DNA from: Mesostigma viride
Taxonomy: Eukaryota > Streptophyta > Mesostigmatophyceae > Mesostigmatales > Mesostigmataceae
DNA length: 48,315 bases
Reading direction: 5' to 3'
Assembly (NCBI GenBank): GCA_009746045.1
Contig: RPFO01002188.1
Coordinates: 1 to 48,315, forward strand
Below are positions 7,325-17,008 of the stretch, in pieces (within the stretch, counting starts at the first letter, position 1; each line of letters opens with the position of its first letter). The notes beneath the pieces are model-generated. The model had not been told where the DNA came from. It saw nothing but the letters and a program-made list of their open reading frames with translations, and searched no databases. A program made the translations under genes and the position numbers.

Positions 7325-9544
7325 TCACACGCGTCCCTGGACGTCCGCGTTCTCGGGGAAGTCCTCGACGTCGCCGCTCTCGTCGCCGACGTCCACGCCG
7401 TACAAGAAGAAGCACCTCTTCTTCCGATCACTCCCGCGCGGGTAGTGCTTGGTGACCCTCTCCAGGACGAGCTGGATGCCGTTCTCCGTGAACACGTGCT
7501 TGTAGAAGTCCTCGTCGAACACGACGCGCGTGCGGGGGTCCCTCTGTCGCAACCACTCGTTGAACCGGCGCTGGAACATCTCCCACGGGCAGTAGAAACC
7601 GTCACCCTTCTCCACCCAGGACACCGTGTTGAGGAAGGTGATGAGAGGGTTCGACGACATCTGCGCGTGGTTCCTCCACGTGGTGAACTGGACGGGGAGA
7701 CACGTGTGGATGTTCCTGTGCGCCACGTATTCGATCAACTTGCGATACGCGCGGTTGGACTTGACGAGGATGTTGGCGATGTTCGACGCGATGAGTTCGT
7801 CCATGCGGTCGTCCTGCGCGGGCTTCTTGTCGAACGGGAACAGCACGAGGCGGCGGATGATCTGGCTGGCGTTGTCCCCCCTGCAGAACATCCGGTTGCC
7901 CGCCGCCAGGTAGGGCGACTTCCACTCCTGGCTGAGGGCGTCCTTGTACTTCTGCGCCAGACTCATCTTCTCCCCGCTCACGAGGGACAGCCACTCGGCC
8001 TGCTCGAGCGCAAACTTCTCGTTCAGCTCGTACGTGTAGATGCAGTACTTGTCCTTGTGCTGGGACAGGCCGAACAGGGGCTCGATGTTGTTAGAAAGGA
8101 CGCCGGCGTCCTGTTTGAAGATGAGTTCGACGATGCGGACCAGGGTCGACTTGCCCGATCCGGCGATGCCCTTGAGGAACACCATGACCTCGAACTTCTC
8201 GAGTTCTTTGAGGGAGTACAGCATCCGCCCCAGACCCAGCGCCCAGAACGCCCGGTGCACGTCGTCCGTGTAATTCTGGTCGTTCAACACCTTCGTGACG
8301 CCCTCCGTCGGGATGTCGAACCACTCGCCCGTCTCGTAGTCCCCTCGGAACGCGCCTTCCTCGAAAAGGTCCGTGTTCATGACGACGTTCTCGAAATAGC
8401 GACACGCGCCCACGTCGTCGGGGAGGTCGCGGGCGGGGTACGGATAGAACTCGTCGACGTCCGTCCTGTAGATCCCGTTGGCGAACGCGAACACGTGGCG
8501 ATCTTTCGGCTTGACCGCGAAGTCGAACGCCGAGGACCCGATGATGTTCTCCACGAGCCGCTTCTTGTTGCCGTTCTCGTTCGTCATCATCTTCCACACC
8601 ATCGGGTTGCCTGTGTCGGTCTGCTTGGTGATCCACTCCTCCACCGACATGAGCCGTTCCCAGAAGTGGGTGTCGTGCCCCTCGCTCGTGAACACGCGCG
8701 CGTACACGCCGTCGTCGCCGTCCGCCCCCTTCCTCAGCTTCAGCACGTTCCATTGCGCGGAGATGATGAGGAGCAGGCGCTGGTACTCTTTCAGTTCCCC
8801 CGCGCCGGAGCTCAGCCGCACCGTCAAACGCGGCAAGTTCTCCCGGACCTTTTTCGGGACGCGCGCCTCGACCACGCTGCACACAGCCTCGCGGAGGGAA
8901 AGACGCGCGAGTGGGCGAAGAACAGGGTGTCCATCCACACCTCCAGCCCCTGCCCCCTGCGCTCCTCCACCTCGGCGATCAGGTTGAAGATCTTGCCGGT
9001 CGCGCACACCATCCGCGTCTCCACGGACTTGCAAAGGTCGTTCACGTCGTCCGCCGTGTCCACCTTCTGCCAACATGCCGCGTGGCGCTCCCCGGGGCTC
9101 ATCCCGTCCGGATCTTCCGGCCCGAGCTCGAAGATGTCGCACAGGATCTCGACCACGGGACAATCGACGACGGCGGCCTTCAGCGTGTGGAGGTACTCGC
9201 CGAGCGCGTCGTCCGACATGCCCTTGCACGCCCTCGGAAACTCCTTGACGTCCTCGTCGGTCGCCAGGCCGCGGCGGAAGTCCCGCAAGACCCCGTCCTC
9301 CTGGCTGTCCAGGACATCGTCTCCGTCCTCCTCTCCCTCCCCCCCTCCCCCGCCCCTCGTCCACTCGGACGGTCCGAGTGTCCCGGTTCGCCTCGGGTAC
9401 ATCCCCCGCGTCCGTCATATCCGCGTCCCTCGCCCCCCTTCCCAGCCCGAGACCTCGCCCCGGCCCCCTCTCTTCGCGTATTCGTACCTGCTCGGCGAGG
9501 GCCGGTACGATCGCGTCGTCGAGGCCGGGCTCGATCGGAGCCAT
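7325..9544 (-). CDS. D5-like SF3 helicase (viral replication helicase), two frame breaks
   Basis: The C-terminal two thirds is an unmistakable D5-type superfamily 3 helicase: Walker A in KGIAGSGKSTLVRIVE, Walker B-like CIYTYELNE, an LAAGNRM sensor segment and the downstream arginine-rich part (QIIRRLVLFPFDKK). In poxviruses this hexameric ATPase unwinds DNA at the fork and is fused to a primase; no archaeo-eukaryotic primase motifs are visible in the N-terminus here. The ATG at 9544 follows an AATTATATCC element. Reading starts in one frame, moves to a second frame between about 9365 and 9330 (a C/G-rich tract), and returns to the first near 8895-8905 (TTTCCC). The intervening second-frame segment is acidic and protein-like, whereas the first frame there is Arg/Gly-rich, so the switch is real at sequence level. 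Total length would be about 740 residues. Confidence 0.88.
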   Translation of the reverse strand: MAPIEPGLDDAIVPALAEQVRIREERGPGRGLGLGRGARDADMTDAGDVPEANRDTRTVRVDEGRGRGGGRGGRRRCPGQPGGRGLAGLPPRPGDRRGRQGVSEGVQGHVGRRARRVPPHAEGRRRRLSRGRDPVRHLRARAGRSGRDEPRGAPRGMLAEGGHGGRRERPLQVRGDADGVRDRQDLQPDRRGGGAQGAGAGGVDGHPVLRPLARLSLREAVCSVVEARVPKKVRENLPRLTVRLSSGAGELKEYQRLLLIISAQWNVLKLRKGADGDDGVYARVFTSEGHDTHFWERLMSVEEWITKQTDTGNPMVWKMMTNENGNKKRLVENIIGSSAFDFAVKPKDRHVFAFANGIYRTDVDEFYPYPARDLPDDVGACRYFENVVMNTDLFEEGAFRGDYETGEWFDIPTEGVTKVLNDQNYTDDVHRAFWALGLGRMLYSLKELEKFEVMVFLKGIAGSGKSTLVRIVELIFKQDAGVLSNNIEPLFGLSQHKDKYCIYTYELNEKFALEQAEWLSLVSGEKMSLAQKYKDALSQEWKSPYLAAGNRMFCRGDNASQIIRRLVLFPFDKKPAQDDRMDELIASNIANILVKSNRAYRKLIEYVAHRNIHTCLPVQFTTWRNHAQMSSNPLITFLNTVSWVEKGDGFYCPWEMFQRRFNEWLRQRDPRTRVVFDEDFYKHVFTENGIQLVLERVTKHYPRGSDRKKRCFFLYGVDVGDESGDVEDFPENADVQGRV

Positions 9545-9671
9545 CGGATATAATTTATCCGTATACAAATTCCGTGGCGGACGCGAACCCGTGACAGATG
9601 ACGGTATAATTCGATCCGCTCACGAAAATTATGCCGCGTATTGGTACGCTTGGTGGTCGGTTCCGCTCGCA

Positions 9672-9998
9672 ATGGATCACCCGATCGTGTCGGAAGCCTT
9701 GTCGGCGACGTCGTTCGTATTCTCGTACGCCCTCACGTCCGTTTTGCCGTACGATTTCGACATCCACTGCGACGTGGTGAAGGCGCTGGTGGTCTTTTCG
9801 GGGTCCTACCGCGCCACGAAGAAGGCGGACATCTCGGTGCTGTTGACGGGCATCTACTTCTTACTGAAGACGTTGATGCCGTCCCGGGCGCGCATGTTCC
9901 CTGACGCCGGGCCGAAGTCGGCGCCGGACGACGCGCGCAACCCCGTGACGAGCACGAAGAGTGTCGGTAGACAAGGGGCGCGCGTCAATGACCGGTGA
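9672..9998 (+). CDS. Hypothetical small protein, possible membrane segments
   Basis: 108 residues from the ATG at 9672; the frame is open further upstream, but that part overlaps the helicase gene antisense. Two moderately hydrophobic stretches (about 8-26 and 53-69) could be membrane helices. The C-terminal 35 residues are polar. It converges with the long repeat-protein gene, overlapping its end by 14 nt. No family recognised. Confidence 0.55.
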   Translation: MDHPIVSEALSATSFVFSYALTSVLPYDFDIHCDVVKALVVFSGSYRATKKADISVLLTGIYFLLKTLMPSRARMFPDAGPKSAPDDARNPVTSTKSVGRQGARVNDR

Positions 9999-12900
9999 CA
10001 GCGGGAAACAATGGAATTGTATCGAGTTTGCTAGAACCACCGCCGCTCGATTTATACCCGAAACTGGATAGCCCGTGACCCACGACACTTTCCACAAATC
10101 CAGGACTCCATCCATCGGTCAGCCTTCTACGTTTCGCTACTCGTGTCATAAAGGCGATCGCCGCATCTTTCGCCTTTTCGACTACTCCTTTATTTTTCGG
10201 AATGACCAGAGAGTCGGGATCTATCACAGACCCGGCTTCGGACTTCGGAGAATCGGGTAAGTTGAGTAAATCTACCAACTCATTCCTTTGTTCCTGAAGC
10301 GCTAGTTGGCGTTTTACAGAGAAATTTACCTCGGCAGCGTCAGATTTCGCGCTTCTAGAGGCCTCCCTGTATTGCGACCGGGCATTACGTTTAGCCTGTT
10401 CGCCTGGTCTCAAGTATCTGAACTTGTTTGTTGTGCGTGGAAGAGTGCTGTCCGCGCCGACCCCGCCTCCCTGCGCATCTGTCGTATGGTCCGACTGTTT
10501 TTCAAACTCTGTCGCTCGTGCAGGGGGCGCTTCTTGCGATCCGGCTTCCAAAGCCGCCAGTTGGTCCGCTTTCCATCGCGCAGTAGCCGCCTGTTGTTCG
10601 TCCCGCCACGTTTGTAGCTCCTGCGCTAATTTGGCCTCCTGTGCCGCCCGTTGTTCGGACCACAACGCCTGTTGCGCTCGCGCCTCCTGTGCCGCCCATT
10701 GTTCGGCCCACAACGCCTGTTGCGCTTGCGCCTCCTGTGCCGCCCGTTGTTCAGCCAACGCCTGTTGCGCTTGCGCCTCCTGTGCCGCCCGCTGTTCGGC
10801 CCACGCCTGTTGCGCTTGCGCTATTTGGGCCGCGTGTTGCGCTGCCAGTTGCGCTTGCGCCTCCTGTGCCGCCCGTTGTTCAGCCAACGCCTGTTGCGCT
10901 TGCGCCTCCTGTGCCGCCCGTTGTTCGGCCCACGCCTGTTGCGCTTGCGCCTCGGCAGATCGCTGCTCCTCTGCCGCTCGTCGCGCCTCGGCCGCCCCTT
11001 CTTCTATGTCCACATCCAAATTCCATTTATCCATCTCGTCTCGGTCCTCATCTGAAAAACGCGCGCTAGGATTTGCCGGGGCATGCTGACCCGCGCTGGA
11101 CGATTGCGTGTCACTTGTCGCGTTTCTCCCTCCGCGGTACTCTGCTTCTAGAAGCGACGTCAGTTTCGCCAGTCGTTGGGAAGCATCTTCGATAAGTTTG
11201 CGTACATGCGGCGAAAGTTCCGACGACGCGCGTTCGTGTGCCCCTTTCGCGCGTATGCTCTCCGGGACGTTCATGTTAAATATCTCGCTAGCAAACACGT
11301 CGAGAACGCCTTGTAGCTGATGATCGGCCTGATCGCTTGCACGCGATGCATTGCTTTTGATGTACTCCGAGGCCACAGGATCGTCTAGAACGAGCTTCAC
11401 CGTCCTTTGCAAATTTTGCCATTGCTCGTTGATGGATCGAAACGAGGACAATTTGAACATTTTCTCGATCTGTTCGGGCGGCGCCGATTCTCGTTCTGTC
11501 GGATGTGCCAATAGGTCGCTCATATTGGCTCCAGGGAGGCTTTTTGTGTGCGGGTGTTTATCATCCAACAACGTCTTCATGTGATCGTAATTGTCCTCGT
11601 TCGTCATAGGAGATCTCGATAACACCTCTAGCGTGGGTAACATATGCTCTTTCACCATTTCTCTTTGTTCCGACTCTTTCAACCTCCCAATTTCGCCCCA
11701 CAGTCTGTAAACGAACGCTTTGCCCAGTCTCCCGAATAAGTAGTCGTCGTCTCCGGGAATCGGGTCTATCCGAGGATCGCGTGGCGGAGACGTCGGGGCA
11801 TCCTCCGTCGCGCGATCGTTAGGCGTCTGATTGAAAAAGAACACAGAGGGTTTTTTCGCACCCGATACAACTTCACGTCCGTTGTTTTCTTCCGAATCAT
11901 TGTCTTGTTTCTGAACCGATGGTTTGAGTAGATGTTTGAATACTCGAAGCAAATTCAATGTGTCGCCAAAGGTCGCGGGCTGTGCCGCGATCTCCGCAAA
12001 GCCGCCATTGTGCCGGAAGCCGCTTTGTCCATCATTCGTGCCCGCTGCGTCCGATATCGCCGCCGCCGCCAACATCAGGGGATTCGGTACATCCATCCCC
12101 TGTGCCCGCGTGGATTGTGTAGATCCGAGCGTAAAGAGGGGGGTAGTGATCGTCTCTGGTCTATCATCGACCGATGGATCAAATGGCACTTCACTTCCGG
12201 GCGCTGCGACCGGTTTCGGCACACCGCCCAGCCTTTTAGACCCCTTCGGATTGCGTCTGGGTGCTTTCGTCGCGGATTTGGTTTGCCTCGAGCCCATCCG
12301 CTGTCCGCTCGATTTAGCGCCTCGATCCGCGATATTTGTCGCATCACCCGTCGATGTTCGCTGCGTATCGTCCGCGATTTCGCCCGATGCAACGACACCG
12401 CCATCCACGCTCCCGAACGGTGTCGACCCCGGTGGTGCCTCGGTAAGGAAACCTGTTTCCGCCCCGTCAGCAGGCAACGCATTCAGGGTCTCGTCCGAGT
12501 TAGGAAACAGAGCGATCCCCGTGCCCGTCCTAATCGATCTCTCTTCATCCCGTGTCGATGCCGGTTCGACAGAGATCTCCGCGGCTGGGTCAAGTGACCC
12601 CGTACCCTGACCTAACGCGAGAACCCCTCTCATCGGCCCGCCGGCGTTCGTCGGTTGCGCGTCGCCATTACGACCGGGCGCAACGGACTGGACCAGTAGA
12701 TCCAAGGTCGGTTCACTTCCGGGCGCTGCGACTAGCGCGACGGGTTGCGAGACGACTGCCTCGTTTTCGTCGGACCGAGTCGCATCACCTTGGCTCGATA
12801 TTCGCCGCGTATCGTCCGTGATTTTGTCCGATGCAACGACACCGCCGTCCACACTCCCAGAGAGTGTCGACCTCGGTGGCGTCTCGGTAAGGAAACCTGT

Positions 12901-15900
12901 TTTCGCCCCGTTAGCAGACGACGCTTTCGGGGTCGCGTCCGAGTTAGGAGCGATCCCCGTGCCCGTCCTAACCTGTGTCGATATCTGTCCATTTGCCGGC
13001 ACGCGCGCGTGTTCGTGGCCGTCATTCGCAATTCCGACACCCGTCCCGGGTTCGGTGATATCCGTTGGCGCAGTCGGGTCAAGTAATCCCGTACCCTGAT
13101 CTAACGCGGGCATCGGACCGCTGGCGTTCGCCGGTTGCGCGCCGCCATTACGATCGGTGGACGACGTCCACTCCCCCGGGCCGTTTTCCGAGCCGTTCAG
13201 TTCGAGAATCGCGAGCGCGGGCTTTTCAGAGTCGGGCGCAACGGGATTGACCGTTTCACTTCCGGGCGCTGCGACTAACGCGGCGGGTTGCGAGACGGCC
13301 GTCTCGATCTCGTCGGACCGAGGCAACGCACCTTGGCTCGTATCGCTCGTGATTTCCGATACAACGACACCGCCATCCACGCTCCCGAACGGTGTCGACC
13401 CCGGTGGTGCCTCGGTAAGGAAACCTGTTTCCGCCCCGTCAGCAGACAGGGTCGCGTCCGAGTTATGAAACAGAGCGATCGTGTCCGTCCTAACCGATCC
13501 GTGGTCGTGAGGTGATCCCGTACCCTGATATAACGCGAGCATCGGCCCGCTGGCGTTCGCCGGTTGCGCGTCGCCATTACGATCGGTGGACGACGTCCAC
13601 TCCCCCGGGCCGTTTTCCGAGCCGTTCGACTCGTAGTCTAAATCACGCGTTTCCAGGATCCCGGATTCCGAACTTTCGCCAGGATGTGGATGTGCCTCCG
13701 TTATGCTTCCTCCTTGTACCGAGCTAGGCCCTTGATCCCGTCTTTCCGGGACGCCTACCCCGATCGCCCTGTCCACGCGCGCTTCCTTGTTTAGAACGCC
13801 GAAGCTGGCGGAGGTGAAGTTCCCTGTCCGCGGTCCTCCCGTCAAACGCATGTACTCGTCGGCGTAGATACGAGCTTGTGGCCTTTGAGTACTTGCCACA
13901 TCGCCCTCGTCCCCCTCTTGAATAGTGGTCAACGGCAAAGGCACCGGCCAACCAACTGACGGTATCCGAGAGATCTTCCATCTTGAGAGACCTTCCATCT
14001 CGGTCCTTAGCGTGCTTTCTCCACTGGGGCCCCGCGACTCTTCGTCGTTTTTTTCTGCGGGGCGACCATTATCAATCTGTTTTTGATATTCCGACATTCG
14101 ATCGAACAGCGAGGACAACTTGTTTCTTATTTTTAACGATTCCGGGGTAGTATAAGCTTCTACCATCCGATCTATTACATCCACCCTTTGTTGTCGCAAC
14201 ACGCGCCTCGCGACCTCTCTGAGCTTCTTAAGCTTTGCGTCCCAGTCGCCGTCCTCGCCCCAGTCGTCGTCCTCGGTAATTGCGAAGGGCGTGTCGGTCG
14301 TATCAGCCGCGGACGTATCATTGTGGACGAGATCGTCGGCCGCGTCAATACCGAGAGAGACCGTTCCCGAGTATCCTATCGGTGCTGTAACAAGACCCGA
14401 GATGTTTCGCGTGGATGGCGCATCCGCGGAATCGTCTGCCTCGGCGCCCGCATTTATTTGCAGATTTAACGAGATCTTTGTTTCTGCCACAGCATCGCTT
14501 ACCGAGTTCGAGACGGTTATTGGGATCGAGACCCCCGACTCTGGTCCATCCGACTCGTCCGTATTACCGGTCGTATACGACAATCGCCCCGCCGCGTCAG
14601 GCGCGTCGCTGGTATCGGCCGTGATCCCTAGAGCAAAGCTGGAGCCTTGCGGAGGTCTCGCCCGGCCGGCGTCTCCGTCCCTTGTAGCATTTGCCACCAC
14701 ACCGCTTCCGTCCACCAGAGCCTCTCCGGGCGAGATCGCGTCATAATGACCACCGCCAGCGTCTCCGGTCTCAGCCGACGCCCCCCCCGATTCGACGGCG
14801 TCGCCGCTTCCAAGCTCGCTTCCGTCCGTCAGAGCCTTCACCCCTGTCGTGTCATCACCGGCTCTGGTATTGTTTCCGTCCGTCAAAGCCTTCACCCCTC
14901 CGGACGAGGTCGTGTCATCGCCGGCTCTGGTAGCGCTTCCGTCCGTCAGAGCCTTCACCCCTCCGGACGAGGTCGTGTCATCGCCGGCTCTGGTAGCGCT
15001 TCCGTCCGTCAGAGCCTTCACCCCTCCGGACGAGGTCGTGTCATCGCCGGCTCTGGTAGCGCTTCCGTCCGTCAGAGCCTTCACCCCTCCGGACGAGGTC
15101 GTGTCATCGCCGGCTCTGGTAGCGCTTCCGTCCGTCAGAGCCTTCACCCCTCCGGACAAGGTCGTGTCACCGCCGGCTCTGGTAGCGCTTCCGTCCGTCA
15201 GAGCCTTCACCCCTCCGGACAAGGTCGTGTCACCGCCGGCTCTGGTAGCGCTTCCGTCCGTCAGAGCCTTCACCCCTCCGGACGAGGTCGTGTCATCGCC
15301 GGCTCTGGTAGCGCTTCCGTCCGTCAGAGCCTTCACCCCTCCGGACGAGGTCGTGTCATCGCCGGCTCTGGTAGCGCTTCCGTCCGTCAGAGCCTTCACC
15401 CCTCCGGACAAGGTCGTGTCACCGCCGGCTCTGGTAGCGCTTCCGTCCGTCAGAGCCTTCACCCCTCCGGACAAGGTCGTGTCACCGCCGGCTCTGGTAG
15501 CGCTTCCGTCCGTCAGAGCCTTCACCCCTCCGGACGAGGTCGTGTCATCGCCGGCTCTGGTAGCGCTTCCGTCCGTCAGAGCCTTTGCCTTTCCGGACAA
15601 GGTCGTGTCACCACCGACTCCGGTGGCGCTTCCGTCCGTCAGAGCCTTCACCCCGGTCGAGCTCCCACTCGTCAGACCCTTCGCCTCTGGGGGGGGAGTA
15701 GGTAAAGACGGGCGAGAAGGCGGGGGCGGAACCTTCGCAGTGTCTAACTTCTTTCCCGTCGGATTGGAGCCCCCGGATCCTCCTAACGCGCTTGCCAAAA
15801 ATGCGCTGATAGCGGACAACGCGGCAGACGCGGCGATCTTTCCGGGATTGACGACCGTCGTCGACGCGTGGGACGATGGCGCGGTCGCCCCATCATGAGG

Positions 15901-16008
15901 GGAGTCGAGTCGCAACTCCATCAACGGGAACGGAAACGGCGCGCCTAATCCGTACACGGCCGCAGTGGGATCATATTGCGAAAACAAAAAGTACGAATCT
16001 AAGGACAT
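9985..16008 (-). CDS. Giant repeat protein, 2007 aa (satellite, long imperfect repeats, coiled coil)
   Basis: The longest gene in the window, starting at the ATG at 16008. From the N-terminus: an Ala-rich hydrophobic stretch (about 58-75), then about 14 copies of a 21-residue unit built on VKALTDGSATRAG (DNA satellite 14815-15657), a charged helical part, three long imperfect repeats sharing motifs such as AETGFLTEAPPGSTPFGSVDGG and ENGPGEWTSSTDRNG (about 12400-13640), a globular-looking helical region, an Ala/Gln-rich coiled coil with repeated AEQRAAQEAQAQQ units (about 10630-10985) and a basic C-terminus. This layout suggests a surface fibre, tegument-like or matrix protein, but no enzymatic motif or known family is visible. 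Base composition is visibly less GC-rich than the neighbours. Confidence 0.85.
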   Translation of the reverse strand: MSLDSYFLFSQYDPTAAVYGLGAPFPFPLMELRLDSPHDGATAPSSHASTTVVNPGKIAASAALSAISAFLASALGGSGGSNPTGKKLDTAKVPPPPSRPSLPTPPPEAKGLTSGSSTGVKALTDGSATGVGGDTTLSGKAKALTDGSATRAGDDTTSSGGVKALTDGSATRAGGDTTLSGGVKALTDGSATRAGGDTTLSGGVKALTDGSATRAGDDTTSSGGVKALTDGSATRAGDDTTSSGGVKALTDGSATRAGGDTTLSGGVKALTDGSATRAGGDTTLSGGVKALTDGSATRAGDDTTSSGGVKALTDGSATRAGDDTTSSGGVKALTDGSATRAGDDTTSSGGVKALTDGSATRAGDDTTSSGGVKALTDGNNTRAGDDTTGVKALTDGSELGSGDAVESGGASAETGDAGGGHYDAISPGEALVDGSGVVANATRDGDAGRARPPQGSSFALGITADTSDAPDAAGRLSYTTGNTDESDGPESGVSIPITVSNSVSDAVAETKISLNLQINAGAEADDSADAPSTRNISGLVTAPIGYSGTVSLGIDAADDLVHNDTSAADTTDTPFAITEDDDWGEDGDWDAKLKKLREVARRVLRQQRVDVIDRMVEAYTTPESLKIRNKLSSLFDRMSEYQKQIDNGRPAEKNDEESRGPSGESTLRTEMEGLSRWKISRIPSVGWPVPLPLTTIQEGDEGDVASTQRPQARIYADEYMRLTGGPRTGNFTSASFGVLNKEARVDRAIGVGVPERRDQGPSSVQGGSITEAHPHPGESSESGILETRDLDYESNGSENGPGEWTSSTDRNGDAQPANASGPMLALYQGTGSPHDHGSVRTDTIALFHNSDATLSADGAETGFLTEAPPGSTPFGSVDGGVVVSEITSDTSQGALPRSDEIETAVSQPAALVAAPGSETVNPVAPDSEKPALAILELNGSENGPGEWTSSTDRNGGAQPANASGPMPALDQGTGLLDPTAPTDITEPGTGVGIANDGHEHARVPANGQISTQVRTGTGIAPNSDATPKASSANGAKTGFLTETPPRSTLSGSVDGGVVASDKITDDTRRISSQGDATRSDENEAVVSQPVALVAAPGSEPTLDLLVQSVAPGRNGDAQPTNAGGPMRGVLALGQGTGSLDPAAEISVEPASTRDEERSIRTGTGIALFPNSDETLNALPADGAETGFLTEAPPGSTPFGSVDGGVVASGEIADDTQRTSTGDATNIADRGAKSSGQRMGSRQTKSATKAPRRNPKGSKRLGGVPKPVAAPGSEVPFDPSVDDRPETITTPLFTLGSTQSTRAQGMDVPNPLMLAAAAISDAAGTNDGQSGFRHNGGFAEIAAQPATFGDTLNLLRVFKHLLKPSVQKQDNDSEENNGREVVSGAKKPSVFFFNQTPNDRATEDAPTSPPRDPRIDPIPGDDDYLFGRLGKAFVYRLWGEIGRLKESEQREMVKEHMLPTLEVLSRSPMTNEDNYDHMKTLLDDKHPHTKSLPGANMSDLLAHPTERESAPPEQIEKMFKLSSFRSINEQWQNLQRTVKLVLDDPVASEYIKSNASRASDQADHQLQGVLDVFASEIFNMNVPESIRAKGAHERASSELSPHVRKLIEDASQRLAKLTSLLEAEYRGGRNATSDTQSSSAGQHAPANPSARFSDEDRDEMDKWNLDVDIEEGAAEARRAAEEQRSAEAQAQQAWAEQRAAQEAQAQQALAEQRAAQEAQAQLAAQHAAQIAQAQQAWAEQRAAQEAQAQQALAEQRAAQEAQAQQALWAEQWAAQEARAQQALWSEQRAAQEAKLAQELQTWRDEQQAATARWKADQLAALEAGSQEAPPARATEFEKQSDHTTDAQGGGVGADSTLPRTTNKFRYLRPGEQAKRNARSQYREASRSAKSDAAEVNFSVKRQLALQEQRNELVDLLNLPDSPKSEAGSVIDPDSLVIPKNKGVVEKAKDAAIAFMTRVAKRRRLTDGWSPGFVESVVGHGLSSFGYKSSGGGSSKLDTIPLFPAVTGH
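10630..10985 (-). repeat. Short Ala/Gln coiled-coil coding repeats
   Basis: Repeats containing TGCGCTTGCGCCTCCTGTGC recur about every 40-60 nt, encoding AEQRAAQEAQAQQ-type units predicted to form a long coiled coil. The unit length varies by whole codons. Confidence 0.8.
12400..13640 (-). repeat. Three long imperfect coding repeats (about 430-530 bp)
   Basis: Blocks such as CTCGGTAAGGAAACCTGTTT recur near 12440, 12885 and 13412, and GGTTGCGCGTCGCCATTACG-type blocks near 12654, 13134 and 13562. The copies differ by in-frame gaps, so they are older than the 63-bp satellite. Confidence 0.75.
14815..15657 (-). repeat. 63-bp in-frame tandem satellite, about 13-14 units
   Basis: The 63-bp unit encodes 21 residues around VKALTDGSATRAG. 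Two variants alternate: one ending DDTTSSG and one ending GGDTTLSG. They occur in pairs (two of each), so part of the array has a higher-order period of four units (252 bp), implying amplification by unequal exchange of multi-unit blocks. Edge units are diverged. The array is in frame throughout. Confidence 0.9.
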
Positions 16009-16093
16009 CCGCACCCATTACTAAGTACACCCTATTTCATTGCTCAGAATGTTGACGCGCAAAAAACGTTCATTCATTTAATAAATCATCCCT

Positions 16094-16975
16094 TCATTCG
16101 TTCACTTGATTACCGATTTCGACTTTCATGATGCATTTGCCCCTACCAGTGAACACGAACGTGCGCACTTCCTCGTCAGCGAGCGAATCGACAACGCGGA
16201 ACTCCGAAAGTTCCCTGTCGCTTCTCTCGGCGACACACGAATCCAGAGGTATCACGTCCTCCCCACTCACGGCGACCTCGTGGTACTTCCCCTCCAACAA
16301 GAAACTCCATTTCTCCCCGTTCTCGTCATCACGCAAGCCCAGGCGAACGCGGACGCGTCCTATCAAGTCCGCGCACGGGTGCGCGTTGTAGGGACACTCC
16401 GTCTCGTGTCTCGTCACATCCCCTCTTCCGCACACCCGGTCGCATCCGAGGCCTGACAACCGAAATCGGCAGGGGAAGTACCCGCACGCGTCGTAGTGGA
16501 CGAGGGCGTCCTTGCGCGCGAAGAGGGCGCCGCATCCGTGTTCGGCGTTCGGACACGCCACCGTTTCGAACGCGCATCTCCCCATTTCGCAGTGGTCCCA
16601 AACGTCCCGCGCAGGCCCCTCGAAATCGCAACCGATTTCGCGACGGGGACACTTTTGTCGCACGCGGGCCGCGATGCGTCCGATTGTCGCCATGGGACGG
16701 TGAGTATACCCCAGCCAAGGGGCGCGGCAGAGAACGCATCGACCGGACGCGCCGGCGGCGACCCCTCCGCGCGTCGTCTGGTCCCGGATGAGCGTTCGGA
16801 CGCACGGTTCCGCACAAACGACCGCCTCGCACTTCCCGCCCCCCGTCCGCGTGCGGCACTCGAGGACGACCGGGTCGCGCACGAGATCCTTGCACAGGAC
16901 GCACGAAAATTCCTCCACGTCGACCGTCACGACCCCTCCCCCGCTGTCCCCCGCGACCCCTCCGCCGCCGTCCAT
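16094..16975 (-). CDS. RING / TRAF-type zinc finger protein (putative E3 ubiquitin ligase)
   Basis: 293 residues. Cys25 and Cys28 open a RING-like cluster closed by a CVLC pair at about 80-83; the middle of the RING is expanded. It is followed by TRAF-type Cys/His fingers (about 105-190; CPRREIGCDFEG, CPNAEHGCGALF, HETECPYNAHPC). The remaining ~100 residues have no Cys-His and may be a beta-rich substrate domain. This arrangement is that of TRAF/SINA-like E3 ligases, which couple ubiquitin to bound partners; viruses use such proteins to redirect host ubiquitination. The ATG at 16975 is the first in frame. It is divergent from the gene at 17056. Confidence 0.82.
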   Translation of the reverse strand: MDGGGGVAGDSGGGVVTVDVEEFSCVLCKDLVRDPVVLECRTRTGGGKCEAVVCAEPCVRTLIRDQTTRGGVAAGASGRCVLCRAPWLGYTHRPMATIGRIAARVRQKCPRREIGCDFEGPARDVWDHCEMGRCAFETVACPNAEHGCGALFARKDALVHYDACGYFPCRFRLSGLGCDRVCGRGDVTRHETECPYNAHPCADLIGRVRVRLGLRDDENGEKWSFLLEGKYHEVAVSGEDVIPLDSCVAERSDRELSEFRVVDSLADEEVRTFVFTGRGKCIMKVEIGNQVNE

Positions 16976-17008
16976 CGAGCTCTATACAGGTTTCGCGACA
17001 GAATAAAA

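Noticed and set aside
8890-8910. Programmed -1 frameshift at TTTCCC in the helicase gene
   Set aside because: The zero-frame codons are TTT CCC, which do not fit the X XXY YYZ heptamer, and no clear downstream stem-loop was seen; an indel is more likely.
7445-9553. Plus-strand 702-residue ORF
   Set aside because: Antisense to the D5-like helicase; the composition is Val/His/Arg/Glu-rich as expected for a shadow in GC-rich DNA.
14815-15657. CRISPR-like array
   Set aside because: Adjacent identical units without distinct spacers, in frame in a long protein, and no cas genes; this is a coding satellite.
14647-15898. Two long plus-strand ORFs over the 63-bp satellite
   Set aside because: They are in-frame readings of the same satellite on the other strand; a 63-bp period has no stop in several frames. 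The minus-strand frame continues through the non-repetitive parts of the 2007-residue protein, so it is the real gene.
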